64,000 nt of DNA from Gemmatimonas sp. Lineage in GTDB: Bacteria; Gemmatimonadota; Gemmatimonadetes; Gemmatimonadales; Gemmatimonadaceae. Positions 1 to 9,551 of the stretch are shown here, piece by piece. Within the stretch, counting starts at the first letter, position 1; every line of letters begins with the position of its first letter. Location of the stretch: the NCBI RefSeq assembly GCF_021298855.1, contig NZ_JAJTHI010000022.1, positions 142,272-206,271 on the forward strand, written 5' to 3'. The position numbers and the translations under genes are program-made. The notes under the pieces were generated by a model that saw only the letters and a program-made list of their open reading frames with translations, made no database searches and was not told the origin of the DNA.

Positions 1-1
1 C

Positions 2-1234
2 AAGCGCGTCCTGTTTCGGTCGCAGCGCAGCGGCTGGCTCAACTACTGGACGGTTCCGTTGGCCGGCGGCACACCAACGCCAGTCGCTCCCGAGCAGGCC
101 GAGCAGAGCGAGGCCAGCTGGTCGCCCGATGGCCGGCAGCTGGCCTTCGTCTCCAACCGGAACGGGACGCTGCGCCTGTTCGTGGTCAGCAGCGACGGCG
201 GCCCGCCGCGCGCGCTCGTCTCGCCAACGGATGGGGTGGTGTCGAAACCCGTCTGGTCGCCCGACGGCAGCCGCATCAGCTACATGATGGGCACGACGAC
301 CGCGGCGGCCGACCTCTTCATCGTGGAGGTCGCCAGCGGGCGGAGCACACAGGTCACCCACTCGATGCCGGCCGCGATCTCTCCGGGCGCGCTGATCACG
401 CCGCGCAAGGTCACGTATCCGAGCACCGACGGCTTCACCATCAACGCGTACCTGTATGAACCGCGCGGGGTGCGCCAGGGCGAGCGCGTCCCCGCCCTCG
501 TGTGGGTGCATGGTGGTCCCACCTCGCAATTCATGGACACGTACCAGGCACAGGTGCAGTTCTTCGCGCAACGCGGGTACGCCGTGCTGCTGCCCAACAT
601 CCGGGGAAGCTCCGGATACGGACGTGCCTTCGAGGATGCCAACAACGGCTGCTGGGGACACTGTGACCTGAAAGACATCGTGGCCGGCGCCGAGTATCTC
701 AAGTCCCTGCCGTATGTGAACGGCGGCAAGCTCGGCATACATGGCGTCAGCTATGGCGGATGCATGACCATGTCGGCCATCGTGAACGCGCCAGGGCTGT
801 TCCAGGCAGCGATCCCGGAGTCGGGCTACGGCGACTGGGTGAAGTTCCACGAGTGGAACGACGAGCTGCAGCACACCAAACTGCTGGCGTACGAGTTCGG
901 CGCATTCCCCGATAGCGCCGCCGTGTACCGGCGCAACTCGCCCATCTACAACGTACGCCGCGTAACCACGCCGACCTACCTCATGCACGGCGAGGGCGCG
1001 CGCACGCCGTGGCGGCCAGGGCAGGCCAGCGTGCCGGCCTCACTCGACTTCGCGCGGGCACTCGACGCGGAATACAAGATCTTCCGCTACAAGGCCTACC
1101 CTGGCGAAACGTACTACGTCACGTCCCGCGCCAATGTCCGTGAGAAGCTCGGGGACATGCTCGGCTTCTTCGATCAGTTCCTGAAGGACAACGTCTCCGA
1201 CGCGCCATCAGCGTCTTCACGCTCACGGGAGTGA
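2..1234 (+). CDS. S9 family (prolyl oligopeptidase-type) protein, 5' end cut by window
   Basis: The frame is open from the first bases, so the start lies outside the window. The visible part holds the last beta-propeller (PD40, WSPDG-type) repeats and the alpha/beta-hydrolase domain with the nucleophile motif GVSYGGC. It matches two full-length paralogs at 7.6-11.5 kb segment by segment. By family it would be a secreted serine peptidase. However, the HGxxD loop reads HGEGA, and the position of the catalytic His in YPGEGHG-type motifs reads YPGETYY, so Asp and His of the triad appear to be missing. A CWGHC cysteine pair sits in the lid-proximal segment, as in the paralogs. The next gene begins 5 bp downstream, so it is probably co-transcribed with the esterase-like gene. 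Family assignment is firm; catalytic activity is doubtful. Confidence 0.85.
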   Translation, partial: KRVLFRSQRSGWLNYWTVPLAGGTPTPVAPEQAEQSEASWSPDGRQLAFVSNRNGTLRLFVVSSDGGPPRALVSPTDGVVSKPVWSPDGSRISYMMGTTTAAADLFIVEVASGRSTQVTHSMPAAISPGALITPRKVTYPSTDGFTINAYLYEPRGVRQGERVPALVWVHGGPTSQFMDTYQAQVQFFAQRGYAVLLPNIRGSSGYGRAFEDANNGCWGHCDLKDIVAGAEYLKSLPYVNGGKLGIHGVSYGGCMTMSAIVNAPGLFQAAIPESGYGDWVKFHEWNDELQHTKLLAYEFGAFPDSAAVYRRNSPIYNVRRVTTPTYLMHGEGARTPWRPGQASVPASLDFARALDAEYKIFRYKAYPGETYYVTSRANVREKLGDMLGFFDQFLKDNVSDAPSASSRSRE

Positions 1235-1239
1235 CAGGC

Positions 1240-3051
1240 ATGCAGACCATCGGTGTTGATGACCGGGTGCGGCGGTCGGTGGGAAGGGCGCCCCGAGCCC
1301 TGCTCGGTGCGCTCACCGCGCTCATGGCGGTGACGGGCGTGACGCCCGCCCGTGTGACTGCTCAGGCCGGGGGGCGCTTCGCGGTACGCTTTCCCGCATC
1401 GCTCAATGCTGCTCCCATTACGGGTCGTCTGTTCGTGGCACTCTATCAGCGGAACGACGTCGAGCCACGCATCGCGGCGTATCAGTCCGCGCGCACGCGA
1501 ATCGGCCGCGTGCCGTTCTTCGCGATCGATGTCGAGCAGCAGGCGCCGGGCACGTGGGCCATGCTGAACGACAATGCCGTGGGATACCCCTATTGGAGCA
1601 TCCGCGACATCCCCCCCGGTGACTACTATGCGCAGGCCGTCCTCAACGTCTACACCCGGTTTGCCCGGGCCGACGGGCACACCATCTGGGCACATCAGGA
1701 TCAGTGGGAGGGACAGCGGTGGGCCTTCTCCCCGGGGAACCTGATCAGCACACCGGTGAAGGTGCGCGTGGATCCGACGCGGGGTTTTGTCATCCGCCTC
1801 GACCTCGACCGGAAGATCCCCCCGATCGAGGTCGAACCGGATACCCGCTGGGTGAAGCGCATCAAGTTCGAGAGCCCCCTGCTCACCAAATGGTGGGGGC
1901 ATCCGCAGTATCTGGGCGCCACCGTGCTGCTGCCGAGGGACTACGACGAGCACCCGGAGACGCGCTATCCGGTAGTCTTCGTCCAGGACCACTTCAGCCT
2001 GGCCGCGCCGTTCAACTTCACGACCGCGGACACACCATCCACGCCAGGGCTCAATCTGGCGGCGCCCGGAATGTGGTCCGCTGCCGAAATCGGGCGGCCG
2101 GTCGGCGGTGCCGGTAAGCGGGAGTCCGGCTTCGAGTTCTACCAGCAGTGGGTCCGCGACGACATGCCGCGGATGATCGTGGTCAAGTTCCAACACCCGA
2201 CGCCGTTCTTCGACGATTCGTACGCCGTCAATTCGGCCAACAACGGGCCGTACGGCGACGCCATCCTGAAGGAACTGATCCCGGAGTTGGAGAGGCGCTT
2301 TCGCATGATTGCGGAGCCGTATGCCCGGGTGCTCACGGGCGGCTCGACCGGCGGATGGGAATCGCTGGCCCTGCAGGTCTATCATCCCGACTTCTTCGGC
2401 GGGACCTGGACCATGTACCCCGACCCCGTCGACTTCCGTCGCTATCAGCTGGTGGACATTTACCGGGACACGAGCGCCTTTCTCGTGCCGAATGCCGCGC
2501 CAGGTGCCCCCGAGCGCATGATGCAGATGAGCCCGGAGGGCCAGCCCGTGGCTACCATGCGGCAAATCTCCCAGATGGAACTCGCGTCGGGAACGCGTGG
2601 CCGCTCCGCGGCCCAGATCGACATCTGGAATGCCACCTATGGTCCCGTGGGGCCGGATGGATACCCACGCCAGCTGTGGGATTTGCGCACGGGCAAGATC
2701 GATCACGAGGTAGCGATCTACATGCGAGAGCATGGATACGATCTGCGGCACTATCTCGAGACCAACTGGTCGCGCATCGGGCCCTCACTCGTCGGAAAGC
2801 TGCACGTGCTCACGGGAGACATGGACGACTTCTATCTCGGGCCGGCCGTCTACCTGCTCGAGAGCTTCCTGGAATCCACGAAGTCTCCCCATTACGGCGG
2901 AAGCTTTCGCTACGGGCGCCCCATGAAGGGCCATGGATGGCAACCCATGACCAACGCGGATCTGCTCCGCGAGATGGCCGCACACATCGCTCGCAACGCG
3001 CCCGCGGGGGCGCCGGTGCAACGATGGCGCGATTCGCGCCCGACTCCCTGA
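1240..3051 (+). CDS. secreted alpha/beta-hydrolase, esterase D-like
   Basis: A 603-residue protein with an N-terminal signal peptide (Arg-rich start, hydrophobic stretch, cleavage after TAQA), an N-terminal beta-rich domain and a C-terminal putative-esterase domain. The nucleophile elbow GGSTGG (Ser about residue 369) is followed by LTGDMDD and KGHGW, giving plausible Asp and His partners, so this hydrolase looks complete, unlike its S9 neighbours. I chose ATG 1240 because GGGAG lies eight bases upstream. A GTG at 1231 overlapping the previous stop is the alternative. It sits between an S9 paralog and susC, so a role in processing an imported ester or peptide substrate is an inference from context. 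The substrate cannot be read from the sequence. Confidence 0.75.
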   Translation: MQTIGVDDRVRRSVGRAPRALLGALTALMAVTGVTPARVTAQAGGRFAVRFPASLNAAPITGRLFVALYQRNDVEPRIAAYQSARTRIGRVPFFAIDVEQQAPGTWAMLNDNAVGYPYWSIRDIPPGDYYAQAVLNVYTRFARADGHTIWAHQDQWEGQRWAFSPGNLISTPVKVRVDPTRGFVIRLDLDRKIPPIEVEPDTRWVKRIKFESPLLTKWWGHPQYLGATVLLPRDYDEHPETRYPVVFVQDHFSLAAPFNFTTADTPSTPGLNLAAPGMWSAAEIGRPVGGAGKRESGFEFYQQWVRDDMPRMIVVKFQHPTPFFDDSYAVNSANNGPYGDAILKELIPELERRFRMIAEPYARVLTGGSTGGWESLALQVYHPDFFGGTWTMYPDPVDFRRYQLVDIYRDTSAFLVPNAAPGAPERMMQMSPEGQPVATMRQISQMELASGTRGRSAAQIDIWNATYGPVGPDGYPRQLWDLRTGKIDHEVAIYMREHGYDLRHYLETNWSRIGPSLVGKLHVLTGDMDDFYLGPAVYLLESFLESTKSPHYGGSFRYGRPMKGHGWQPMTNADLLREMAAHIARNAPAGAPVQRWRDSRPTP

Positions 3052-3151
3052 GTCGACGCGGGTGCTGCCGCACCGTCGCGCCGCACGGCAATCGCGGGTG
3101 CCCACACGATGTACACGCCGGATGACCTCTCCATTCACTTTCGAGGACCCC

Positions 3152-6139
3152 ATGCACCTCCCCTGGCTGGCCCGAGCAGCACTCATCGTGCTCTTGGCAC
3201 ATGTGGTGCCATTCGCCCCCACCTACGCGCAGGATGCGCGAGCGACCCGCCCACTGAGCGGGCGCGTCACCGAGGAAGGATCCGGCGCGCCCGCAACCCA
3301 GGTGCAGATCGTCCTTGGCGCCGTCGCCCTCGGTAGCACCCGCGACGACGGGACCTACAGCGTCCGTATCCCCAATGGTGCGGTGACCGTCACGTTTCGG
3401 CGCATCGGCTTCGTGCGCAGTGACCAGGCTGTTGCCGCGAACGTGTCAACCCTTGACGTGGTGCTGCGGCGCGACCTGCTGCGGCTCAGCGAGATGGTAG
3501 TGACCGGACAAGCCACGGGGATCGAGCGGCGCAACGCCGCCACGGCCATCGCCTCCGTGAGCGCGGCGGAACTCAATCGCGTCCCGGCACCCAGCGTGGA
3601 AACCATGCTCGCGGGGCGGGTACCCGGCGCGGAAATCTCGAGCAACTCCGGCGCGCCCGGCGGAGGCAACCAAGTGCGACTCCGCGGGATCTCCACCGTG
3701 ATCGGTGCGGCGACACCTCTTTATGTGGTGGATGGCGTGATCATCAGCGATGCGACGATCGCGCCCGGCGTGTTCGCCGTGACCGGGTCGTCGGCCAATC
3801 CAGTCGTCGGTGGCCGGCAGGACAACGCCTCGAATCGCGTAGCCGACCTCGATCCGAACAGCATCGAGCGCATCGAGGTCCTCAAGGGTGCGACCGCCGC
3901 CTCCATCTACGGATCGCGCGCCAACAACGGGGTCGTCCTGATCACCACCAAACGCGGCAACCTTGGAAAGCCTGCGTATACCTTCACCCAACGCTTCGGC
4001 CGGCCGGAAGTCGCGCGAACCATCGGGCTGCGCCGATTCAATTCTCAGGCAGATGCCATCGCCACCTTCGGTCCGGCGGTGGGCGCCCTGTGGAAGGAGG
4101 GGGCATTCTTTGATCATGAGCGTGAGGTGTACGGCGAGACACCGACCTCATGGGAAAGCATCATGAGCGTCAGCGGGGGCAGCAACGACACCCGCTACTT
4201 CGCCTCGGGACTGCTCAAGGACGACGGCGGCATCATTGCGAACACCGGGTACCGCAAGCAGTCCCTCACGGTCGGCCTCGATCAGAACATCAGCAGCAAG
4301 CTCACGGCCCGCGTCACGACGAACCTGCTTGGCACGAAGACCGGTCGTGGCCTCACCAACAACGACAACCGCGGTGTGGCGCTGGGGCAGGCGCTGGCGC
4401 GGAGCCCGTCCTTCATCGACCTTCGACGCAATCCCGACGGCTCGTTCCCGCGAAACCCGGCGGCGCAGAGCAACCCCCTGCAGACTGCCGCCCTCAGCAA
4501 GAACGACGAGGTCGTGTATCGCGCCATCACCTCGGGCAACCTGACCTACAACGCCTTCACTCGCACCCGTCAGGATCTGCGCTTCATCGCCAGCGGTGGC
4601 GTCGACTTCTTCAATCAGCGCAGCAACATCCTCACGCCCCCGGATCTGCAGTTCGAGCCGCTCGACGGCCTCCCCGGGACGGCGGTGCGCTCCAACGCGC
4701 AAAGCCTCAACATGAACCTCAACGTCAGCGCGGTGCACACCTATCGCTCTGCGGGTGGCGGGCTGCAGGCGACGACCTCGATAGGCCATCAGTATGAGCA
4801 GCGCGGTCTGAGCAACTCACGCGTGGTGGCCCAGAACCTCATCGGGGGACTGGACAACATCGGCCGTGCGACCGCGGTGAGTGTGGCCGAGGATGACTCG
4901 CGCACGAACGACATCGGCATCAATGCCCAGGAGGAACTGCTCCTGCTTGATCAGAAGCTGTTCCTCGCCGCCGGCTTCCGTGCCGACCGGAGTTCGAACA
5001 ACAGCGACCCGAACCAGTACTACTTCTTCCCGCGCGCCCAGGCCTCCTACCGGTTCGTCTCGCTGCCGTCGATTTTCGACGAACTCAAGGTCCGTCTCGC
5101 CACGGGACGTTCGGGCAACCAGCCCCAGTTCGGGCAGAAGTTCACGGAGTTCTTCGGCGGCAACATTGCGGGCCTGCCCACGATCGAGATCGGCAGTGGT
5201 GCCCAGACGGCCGACGCCAACCTGCGCCCGGAGATTCAGCGGGAAATCGAGACCGGCCTCGATCTCTCGATGCTGAAGGGACGCGCGGCCCTGGAATTCT
5301 CGTACTTCGACAAGCAGACCGATGATCTGCTGGTCACCGCGACGCTGCCGAACTCGACCGGGTACGGGTTGCGGATCTTCAATGGCGGATCGATTCAGAC
5401 ACGCGGGTACGAGGCGGCGCTGAAGGGCTTCCCCATCGTGACCAAGTCGTTCGAATGGAACTCCACCACGACGTTCTCCACCATCAACGCACGCGTACGC
5501 TCGCTGCCGGTTCCGCCGTTCCAGGCGCCCGGCTTCGGTACCACGTTCGGCGTCTTCCAGATCGAAGCCGGCAAGTCACTCACGCAGATCGTCGGCAATG
5601 ACTCCCTCCCGACCGGGCAGGGGATCGTGACGCAGGTCGGCGATGCCAATCCCGATTTCCGGATGGGTTTCAGCAACTCGTTCCGGATGGGTCCCTTCAA
5701 TCTCACGTCGCTGTTCGACTGGCAGCAGGGGGGCGAGGTCATCAACCTGACCCGCTATCTCTGGGATGCCTCGCGGAATGGCGCCGACTGCAACGACCTG
5801 GCGCCCCTGCCCAACGCCACGAACGAAACGATCTGTGCCCGGCGCCTTCGCACCTTCCCCCGGCAGACCCGCAACTACATCGAGGATGCGAGCTTCGTGA
5901 AATTGCGCGAGCTGACCCTCACGTACGACCTGCCATCCGCGCTGGTCCGTCGCGCCATGAGCCGAGCGGAGTCGGCGCGGCTCACGCTCTCCGGCCGAAA
6001 TCTCCTGATCATCACCGACTACACCGGACTCGATCCCGAAGTATCCAACTTCGGCACCCAGGCGGTCTCCCGCGGCTTTGATGTGTCTCCGTATCCGCCA
6101 AGTCGCAGCTTCTGGTTCTCCATCGACGTGAGGTTCTGA
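3152..6139 (+). CDS. SusC/RagA family TonB-linked outer membrane receptor
   Basis: A 995-residue outer-membrane protein. After a signal peptide ending near TYAQ comes a carboxypeptidase-regulatory-like beta-sandwich (about residues 30-110), then a TonB plug with the SusC hallmark YVVDGV and LKGATAASIYGSRA, then a long beta-barrel ending in an aromatic residue (SIDVRF). The family imports large oligomers (glycans, peptides) with a SusD lid using TonB energy. ATG 3152 is preferred because it is preceded by GAGGA and begins the signal peptide; upstream in-frame starts lack both. The SusD partner begins 2 bp after the stop, the standard susCD arrangement. The flanking S9-like and esterase-like genes hint at a peptide-derived substrate (inference). 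Confidence 0.93.
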   Translation: MHLPWLARAALIVLLAHVVPFAPTYAQDARATRPLSGRVTEEGSGAPATQVQIVLGAVALGSTRDDGTYSVRIPNGAVTVTFRRIGFVRSDQAVAANVSTLDVVLRRDLLRLSEMVVTGQATGIERRNAATAIASVSAAELNRVPAPSVETMLAGRVPGAEISSNSGAPGGGNQVRLRGISTVIGAATPLYVVDGVIISDATIAPGVFAVTGSSANPVVGGRQDNASNRVADLDPNSIERIEVLKGATAASIYGSRANNGVVLITTKRGNLGKPAYTFTQRFGRPEVARTIGLRRFNSQADAIATFGPAVGALWKEGAFFDHEREVYGETPTSWESIMSVSGGSNDTRYFASGLLKDDGGIIANTGYRKQSLTVGLDQNISSKLTARVTTNLLGTKTGRGLTNNDNRGVALGQALARSPSFIDLRRNPDGSFPRNPAAQSNPLQTAALSKNDEVVYRAITSGNLTYNAFTRTRQDLRFIASGGVDFFNQRSNILTPPDLQFEPLDGLPGTAVRSNAQSLNMNLNVSAVHTYRSAGGGLQATTSIGHQYEQRGLSNSRVVAQNLIGGLDNIGRATAVSVAEDDSRTNDIGINAQEELLLLDQKLFLAAGFRADRSSNNSDPNQYYFFPRAQASYRFVSLPSIFDELKVRLATGRSGNQPQFGQKFTEFFGGNIAGLPTIEIGSGAQTADANLRPEIQREIETGLDLSMLKGRAALEFSYFDKQTDDLLVTATLPNSTGYGLRIFNGGSIQTRGYEAALKGFPIVTKSFEWNSTTTFSTINARVRSLPVPPFQAPGFGTTFGVFQIEAGKSLTQIVGNDSLPTGQGIVTQVGDANPDFRMGFSNSFRMGPFNLTSLFDWQQGGEVINLTRYLWDASRNGADCNDLAPLPNATNETICARRLRTFPRQTRNYIEDASFVKLRELTLTYDLPSALVRRAMSRAESARLTLSGRNLLIITDYTGLDPEVSNFGTQAVSRGFDVSPYPPSRSFWFSIDVRF

Positions 6140-6141
6140 CC

Positions 6142-7533
6142 ATGATCACTCTCCGGCACTTCCGTCGTGGTCGATTGTCGACTGCATTCGCCACATCCCT
6201 CGTGCTTGCCGCCGTGGGCTGTGGAGAGATCGATGTGGCAAACCCGAACAACCCGAGTGTGGATGGGCTGGTGCAGTCGCCGAACGCCACCAGCGCGTCG
6301 GCGCTCGCCACTGGGTTGCTGCGCGGGACCCGGGCCAACGTGGCCGAGGGGATTCGCTGGCTGGGCGCATTCGGGCGCGAAGGATATCCCATGTCGGTGA
6401 CCGGGGCCTCGTTGCCAGGCAGCGTGCGGGATCCACTCAATGGCAACGGGTTTCCCGGCAACGTGCTCTACGCCGATCCGTACCGGAACATCCGGTCCGC
6501 CAACCTGCTGCTGGCGGCCATCAGCGACGTGGGCGCGTGGAGCGACGCCCAGAAGGAAGCGGCACGCGGCTTTGCCAAGACGATCCAGGCCTATGACTTC
6601 CTGCAGGTGATCGTGACCCGCGACGTGTTCGGCGCCCCGCTGGATGTCGGCATCGATCCCACGGCGCCGCCAGCCCCGATCGCCACGAAGGCGCAGGTCT
6701 ACGCGCGCATCGCCACCCTGCTCGACGAGGCCAGGGGGCATCTGCAGGCGGGCGGCACCGCGTTCCCGTTCCCGCTCACCAGCGGCTTCAGCGGCTTCAA
6801 CACCCCCGCCACGTTCCTCCGGGTCAACCGGGCGCTGCGGGCACGCGCCGCCGTGTACACGGACAACTGGCAGGTGGCCCTGACCGCGTTGAGCGAATCG
6901 TTCATCAGTACCACGGCGCCCCTCACCCTCGGGGCCTACCACGTCTTCTCGACCAATTCCGGGGACATCACGAACCCCAACTTCCGGCCGGACCTCCTGT
7001 TCGCCCACCCCCGACTGCGGACCGAGGCCAAGCTGCGCGCCGATGGCTCGCTCGACCTGCGTGCACAAACCAAGCTCGTGACCGTGCCCACGTTCACCGT
7101 GCAGGGCATCAGCTCCAATGTGCAGTTCACGATGTACAACTCGGCCACCGCGTCCATCCCGCTGATTCGCAACGAGGAGCTGCTGCTCCTGCGCGCGGAG
7201 GCCAATCTCGGGCTCGGAAACACGGCGCTGGCCATTCAGGACATCAACCTGGTGCGCACGACGGCCGGTGGTCTGCCGCCGCTCCCCAGCAACTTCTCCG
7301 GGGATCTCCTGACGGAGCTGCTGTACGACAAGCGGTATTCCCTCGTGTGGGAGGGAGGGCACACATGGATCGACATGCGGCACTATGGCCGCCTCGCCCA
7401 GATCCCCGTACGGGCCGCAGACCCCCGGCTCTTCCCGGCAATGCCCATCCCCGTGGCGGAATGCCAACCGCGTACGCCGCAGCCGACAGGATGTGGAATC
7501 GTCGACGGCATCACTCCGCCCCCGCAACCGTAA
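6142..7533 (+). CDS. SusD/RagB family outer-membrane lipoprotein
   Basis: A 463-residue lipoprotein with a lipobox ending AAVGC, a mostly alpha-helical TPR-like body and the C-terminal SusD signature in which WEGGHTWIDMRHYG corresponds to the usual E-G-x-R-x-x-D-L-R pattern. It should sit on the outer membrane as the substrate-binding lid of the SusC receptor encoded 2 bp upstream. The short spacing shows tight co-expression. A strong GC hairpin follows the stop. Nothing in the sequence identifies the ligand. Confidence 0.9.
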   Translation: MITLRHFRRGRLSTAFATSLVLAAVGCGEIDVANPNNPSVDGLVQSPNATSASALATGLLRGTRANVAEGIRWLGAFGREGYPMSVTGASLPGSVRDPLNGNGFPGNVLYADPYRNIRSANLLLAAISDVGAWSDAQKEAARGFAKTIQAYDFLQVIVTRDVFGAPLDVGIDPTAPPAPIATKAQVYARIATLLDEARGHLQAGGTAFPFPLTSGFSGFNTPATFLRVNRALRARAAVYTDNWQVALTALSESFISTTAPLTLGAYHVFSTNSGDITNPNFRPDLLFAHPRLRTEAKLRADGSLDLRAQTKLVTVPTFTVQGISSNVQFTMYNSATASIPLIRNEELLLLRAEANLGLGNTALAIQDINLVRTTAGGLPPLPSNFSGDLLTELLYDKRYSLVWEGGHTWIDMRHYGRLAQIPVRAADPRLFPAMPIPVAECQPRTPQPTGCGIVDGITPPPQP

Positions 7534-7544
7534 GGCAGGGACGC

Positions 7545-7572
7545 GCCGGGCACCCCGTGCGGGGTGCCCGGC
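7545..7572 (+). terminator. GC-rich hairpin after susD
   Basis: A perfect 12-bp inverted repeat (GCCGGGCACCCC, 4-nt loop, GGGGTGCCCGGC) lies 11 bases after the susD stop. There is no run of T afterwards. It could therefore be an attenuator or an mRNA 3'-end stabiliser that lets susCD be expressed above the downstream S9 genes, rather than a full intrinsic terminator. Confidence 0.5.
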
Positions 7573-7610
7573 ACGCATCACCGTTTCCCATCGACACGAG
7601 GCGCACCCGG

Positions 7611-9551
7611 ATGCGACACCCGCTAGTTTCGCTCGCCGCCCTTGGCGCACTGCTGAGTCCTCTCCTGAACGCCGGGACCGGCGCGCAGGGGCAACCCCTC
7701 AGCGCCAGTGACGTCACGTCGGTCCGCTCCATTGTCGGGGGCGTGGCGCCGCAATGGTCGCCAGACGGAGCGCGTCTGCTCATCGGCGGTGCGCTGGGAG
7801 GTTCGGATCTGTGGACCGTCCCGGCGGCTGGCGGTCTGCCAACGTCGCTCGATATCCAACTCGGCGAGATCGCCTTCCTGCAGTCGCATCAGCCCAAGTA
7901 CGCGCCCAATGGTCAGTGGCTCTCGTACATCTCGAATCGCAACGGCCCTGCCGAGCTCTTCGTGCGCTCGCTGCGGGATGGGACGGAGATGCAGCTCACG
8001 AATCTTGGCGGACGCATCAACTCCTATTCATGGTCGCCGGACGGGAATTCCATCGCGTTTGCCGGCGACAAGTTCGGGCACTTCGATGTCTACACCGTCA
8101 CGGTACCCGGCAAGGCCGTCGTGCGCCTGACCAACGACACCCGGTACGAGGTCTTTCCCACCTGGACCCCTGACGGGAAGCGGGTGGTGTACGCCCGCAT
8201 GGACGAGCGCTGGCTCGAGCACGAGGTGCTCGAACGGTCCGCCGCTGGCGACGGACAACCGCGAACGATCGTGAAGGATGTCGACTTCTTCGACTATCAG
8301 GCTGGCGGGAATTTCGGCTATTCGCTGGTCTCACCAGATGGCAGCACGCTGCTGTTTCGTTCGCACCGCAGCGGGTGGATCAACTATTGGATCGTGCCGA
8401 TGGCCGGCGGCGTTCCGCGGCCAGTCGCGGCCGAGGCGGCTAATCAGTCCGGCGCCCGGTGGTCGCCGGACGGAAAGTCGATCCTGTATCAGGCGCTGTG
8501 GAACGGGACACAGGACCTGCGGATCGTTGCCGCTGGCGGCGGCGCGCCGCGCGTGCTGGCAAAACCCGACGGCATGGGGGTGATCAGCAACGCGGAATGG
8601 TCACCCGACGGACGTCAGGTGAGCTTCACCCGCGAAACCCCGACCGAAGCGGCCGACCTGTTCGTCGTGAACACTGCGGGAGGTGCCCCCCGCCGACTGA
8701 CGACCTCATCCACCGCGAGCCATGTCGCGAGCCGGCTCATCACGCCGAAAAAGGTATCGTACAAGTCCCCGGACGGCCTGACCATTCAGGCGTATCTCTA
8801 CGAGCCCACGCTGGCACCCGGCAGCAAGGCGCCCGGCATCCTGTTCATTCACGGTGGACCGACCTCGTCATTCAACGATACGTATCAGGCGCAGGTGCAG
8901 TACCTGGCCATGCGGGGGTACGCCGTCCTGCTGCCGAACATCCGGGGCAGTTCCGGATACGGCAAGATCTTTGAGGACGCGAACAACGGCTGCTGGGGAC
9001 GCTGTGACCTGCCCGATGTCACCTCCGGCGTCGAGTTTCTGAAGACGCTGCCGTACATCGAGCCCACGCGGATGGGCATCACGGGCACGAGCTATGGTGG
9101 ATGCATGAGCCTCGCGGCCGCGGCCTTCGCTCCCGGCGTCTTTCAGGCGGCGATCGCCGCGTCAGGGTATGGCGACTGGCTGCACTTCCACGCAGAGCAG
9201 GAGTTGCGCCACGTGAAGCTCGTCGAGTACGAGTTCGGCGACTTGCCACAGGCCGCAGACAAGTACCGCATGTCGTCGCCGATCTTCTTCATGAAGGAGA
9301 TCCAGACGCCGATCATGCTCATTCATGGCGTGGGGGCGCAACTTCCGCGCTCGGTGGCCTCCGCGACCTTTGCCGATCGCCTGGAAATGAACTACAAGCC
9401 GTTCACCTACAAGACCTATCCGAATGAGAACTACTACATTCGGCGTCGTGACAACATCCAGGTCATGCTCGGGGACATGGTCGCGTACTTCGACCAACAC
9501 CTGAAGGACGGTATCCGGGAGCCGGCCCGCGCGCGCGAAGGCACCCGATGA
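7611..9551 (+). CDS. S9 family (prolyl oligopeptidase-type) secreted protein, triad incomplete
   Basis: A 646-residue protein with a signal peptide (cleavage near GTGAQG), about seven PD40/WD-like propeller motifs (W-S-P-D-G variants) through residue about 370, and a C-terminal prolyl oligopeptidase domain. The nucleophile motif GTSYGG (Ser494) is intact. The Asp position in HGxxD is Ala (HGVGA, about residue 576) and the His position is Tyr (YPNENYY, about residue 608). A CWGRC cysteine pair is shared with the paralogs. It may be a binding protein, or an enzyme with a rearranged triad. I chose ATG 7611 because it begins the signal peptide; longer in-frame starts run back into susD. The third paralog overlaps its stop by 4 bp. 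Confidence 0.88.
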   Translation: MRHPLVSLAALGALLSPLLNAGTGAQGQPLSASDVTSVRSIVGGVAPQWSPDGARLLIGGALGGSDLWTVPAAGGLPTSLDIQLGEIAFLQSHQPKYAPNGQWLSYISNRNGPAELFVRSLRDGTEMQLTNLGGRINSYSWSPDGNSIAFAGDKFGHFDVYTVTVPGKAVVRLTNDTRYEVFPTWTPDGKRVVYARMDERWLEHEVLERSAAGDGQPRTIVKDVDFFDYQAGGNFGYSLVSPDGSTLLFRSHRSGWINYWIVPMAGGVPRPVAAEAANQSGARWSPDGKSILYQALWNGTQDLRIVAAGGGAPRVLAKPDGMGVISNAEWSPDGRQVSFTRETPTEAADLFVVNTAGGAPRRLTTSSTASHVASRLITPKKVSYKSPDGLTIQAYLYEPTLAPGSKAPGILFIHGGPTSSFNDTYQAQVQYLAMRGYAVLLPNIRGSSGYGKIFEDANNGCWGRCDLPDVTSGVEFLKTLPYIEPTRMGITGTSYGGCMSLAAAAFAPGVFQAAIAASGYGDWLHFHAEQELRHVKLVEYEFGDLPQAADKYRMSSPIFFMKEIQTPIMLIHGVGAQLPRSVASATFADRLEMNYKPFTYKTYPNENYYIRRRDNIQVMLGDMVAYFDQHLKDGIREPARAREGTR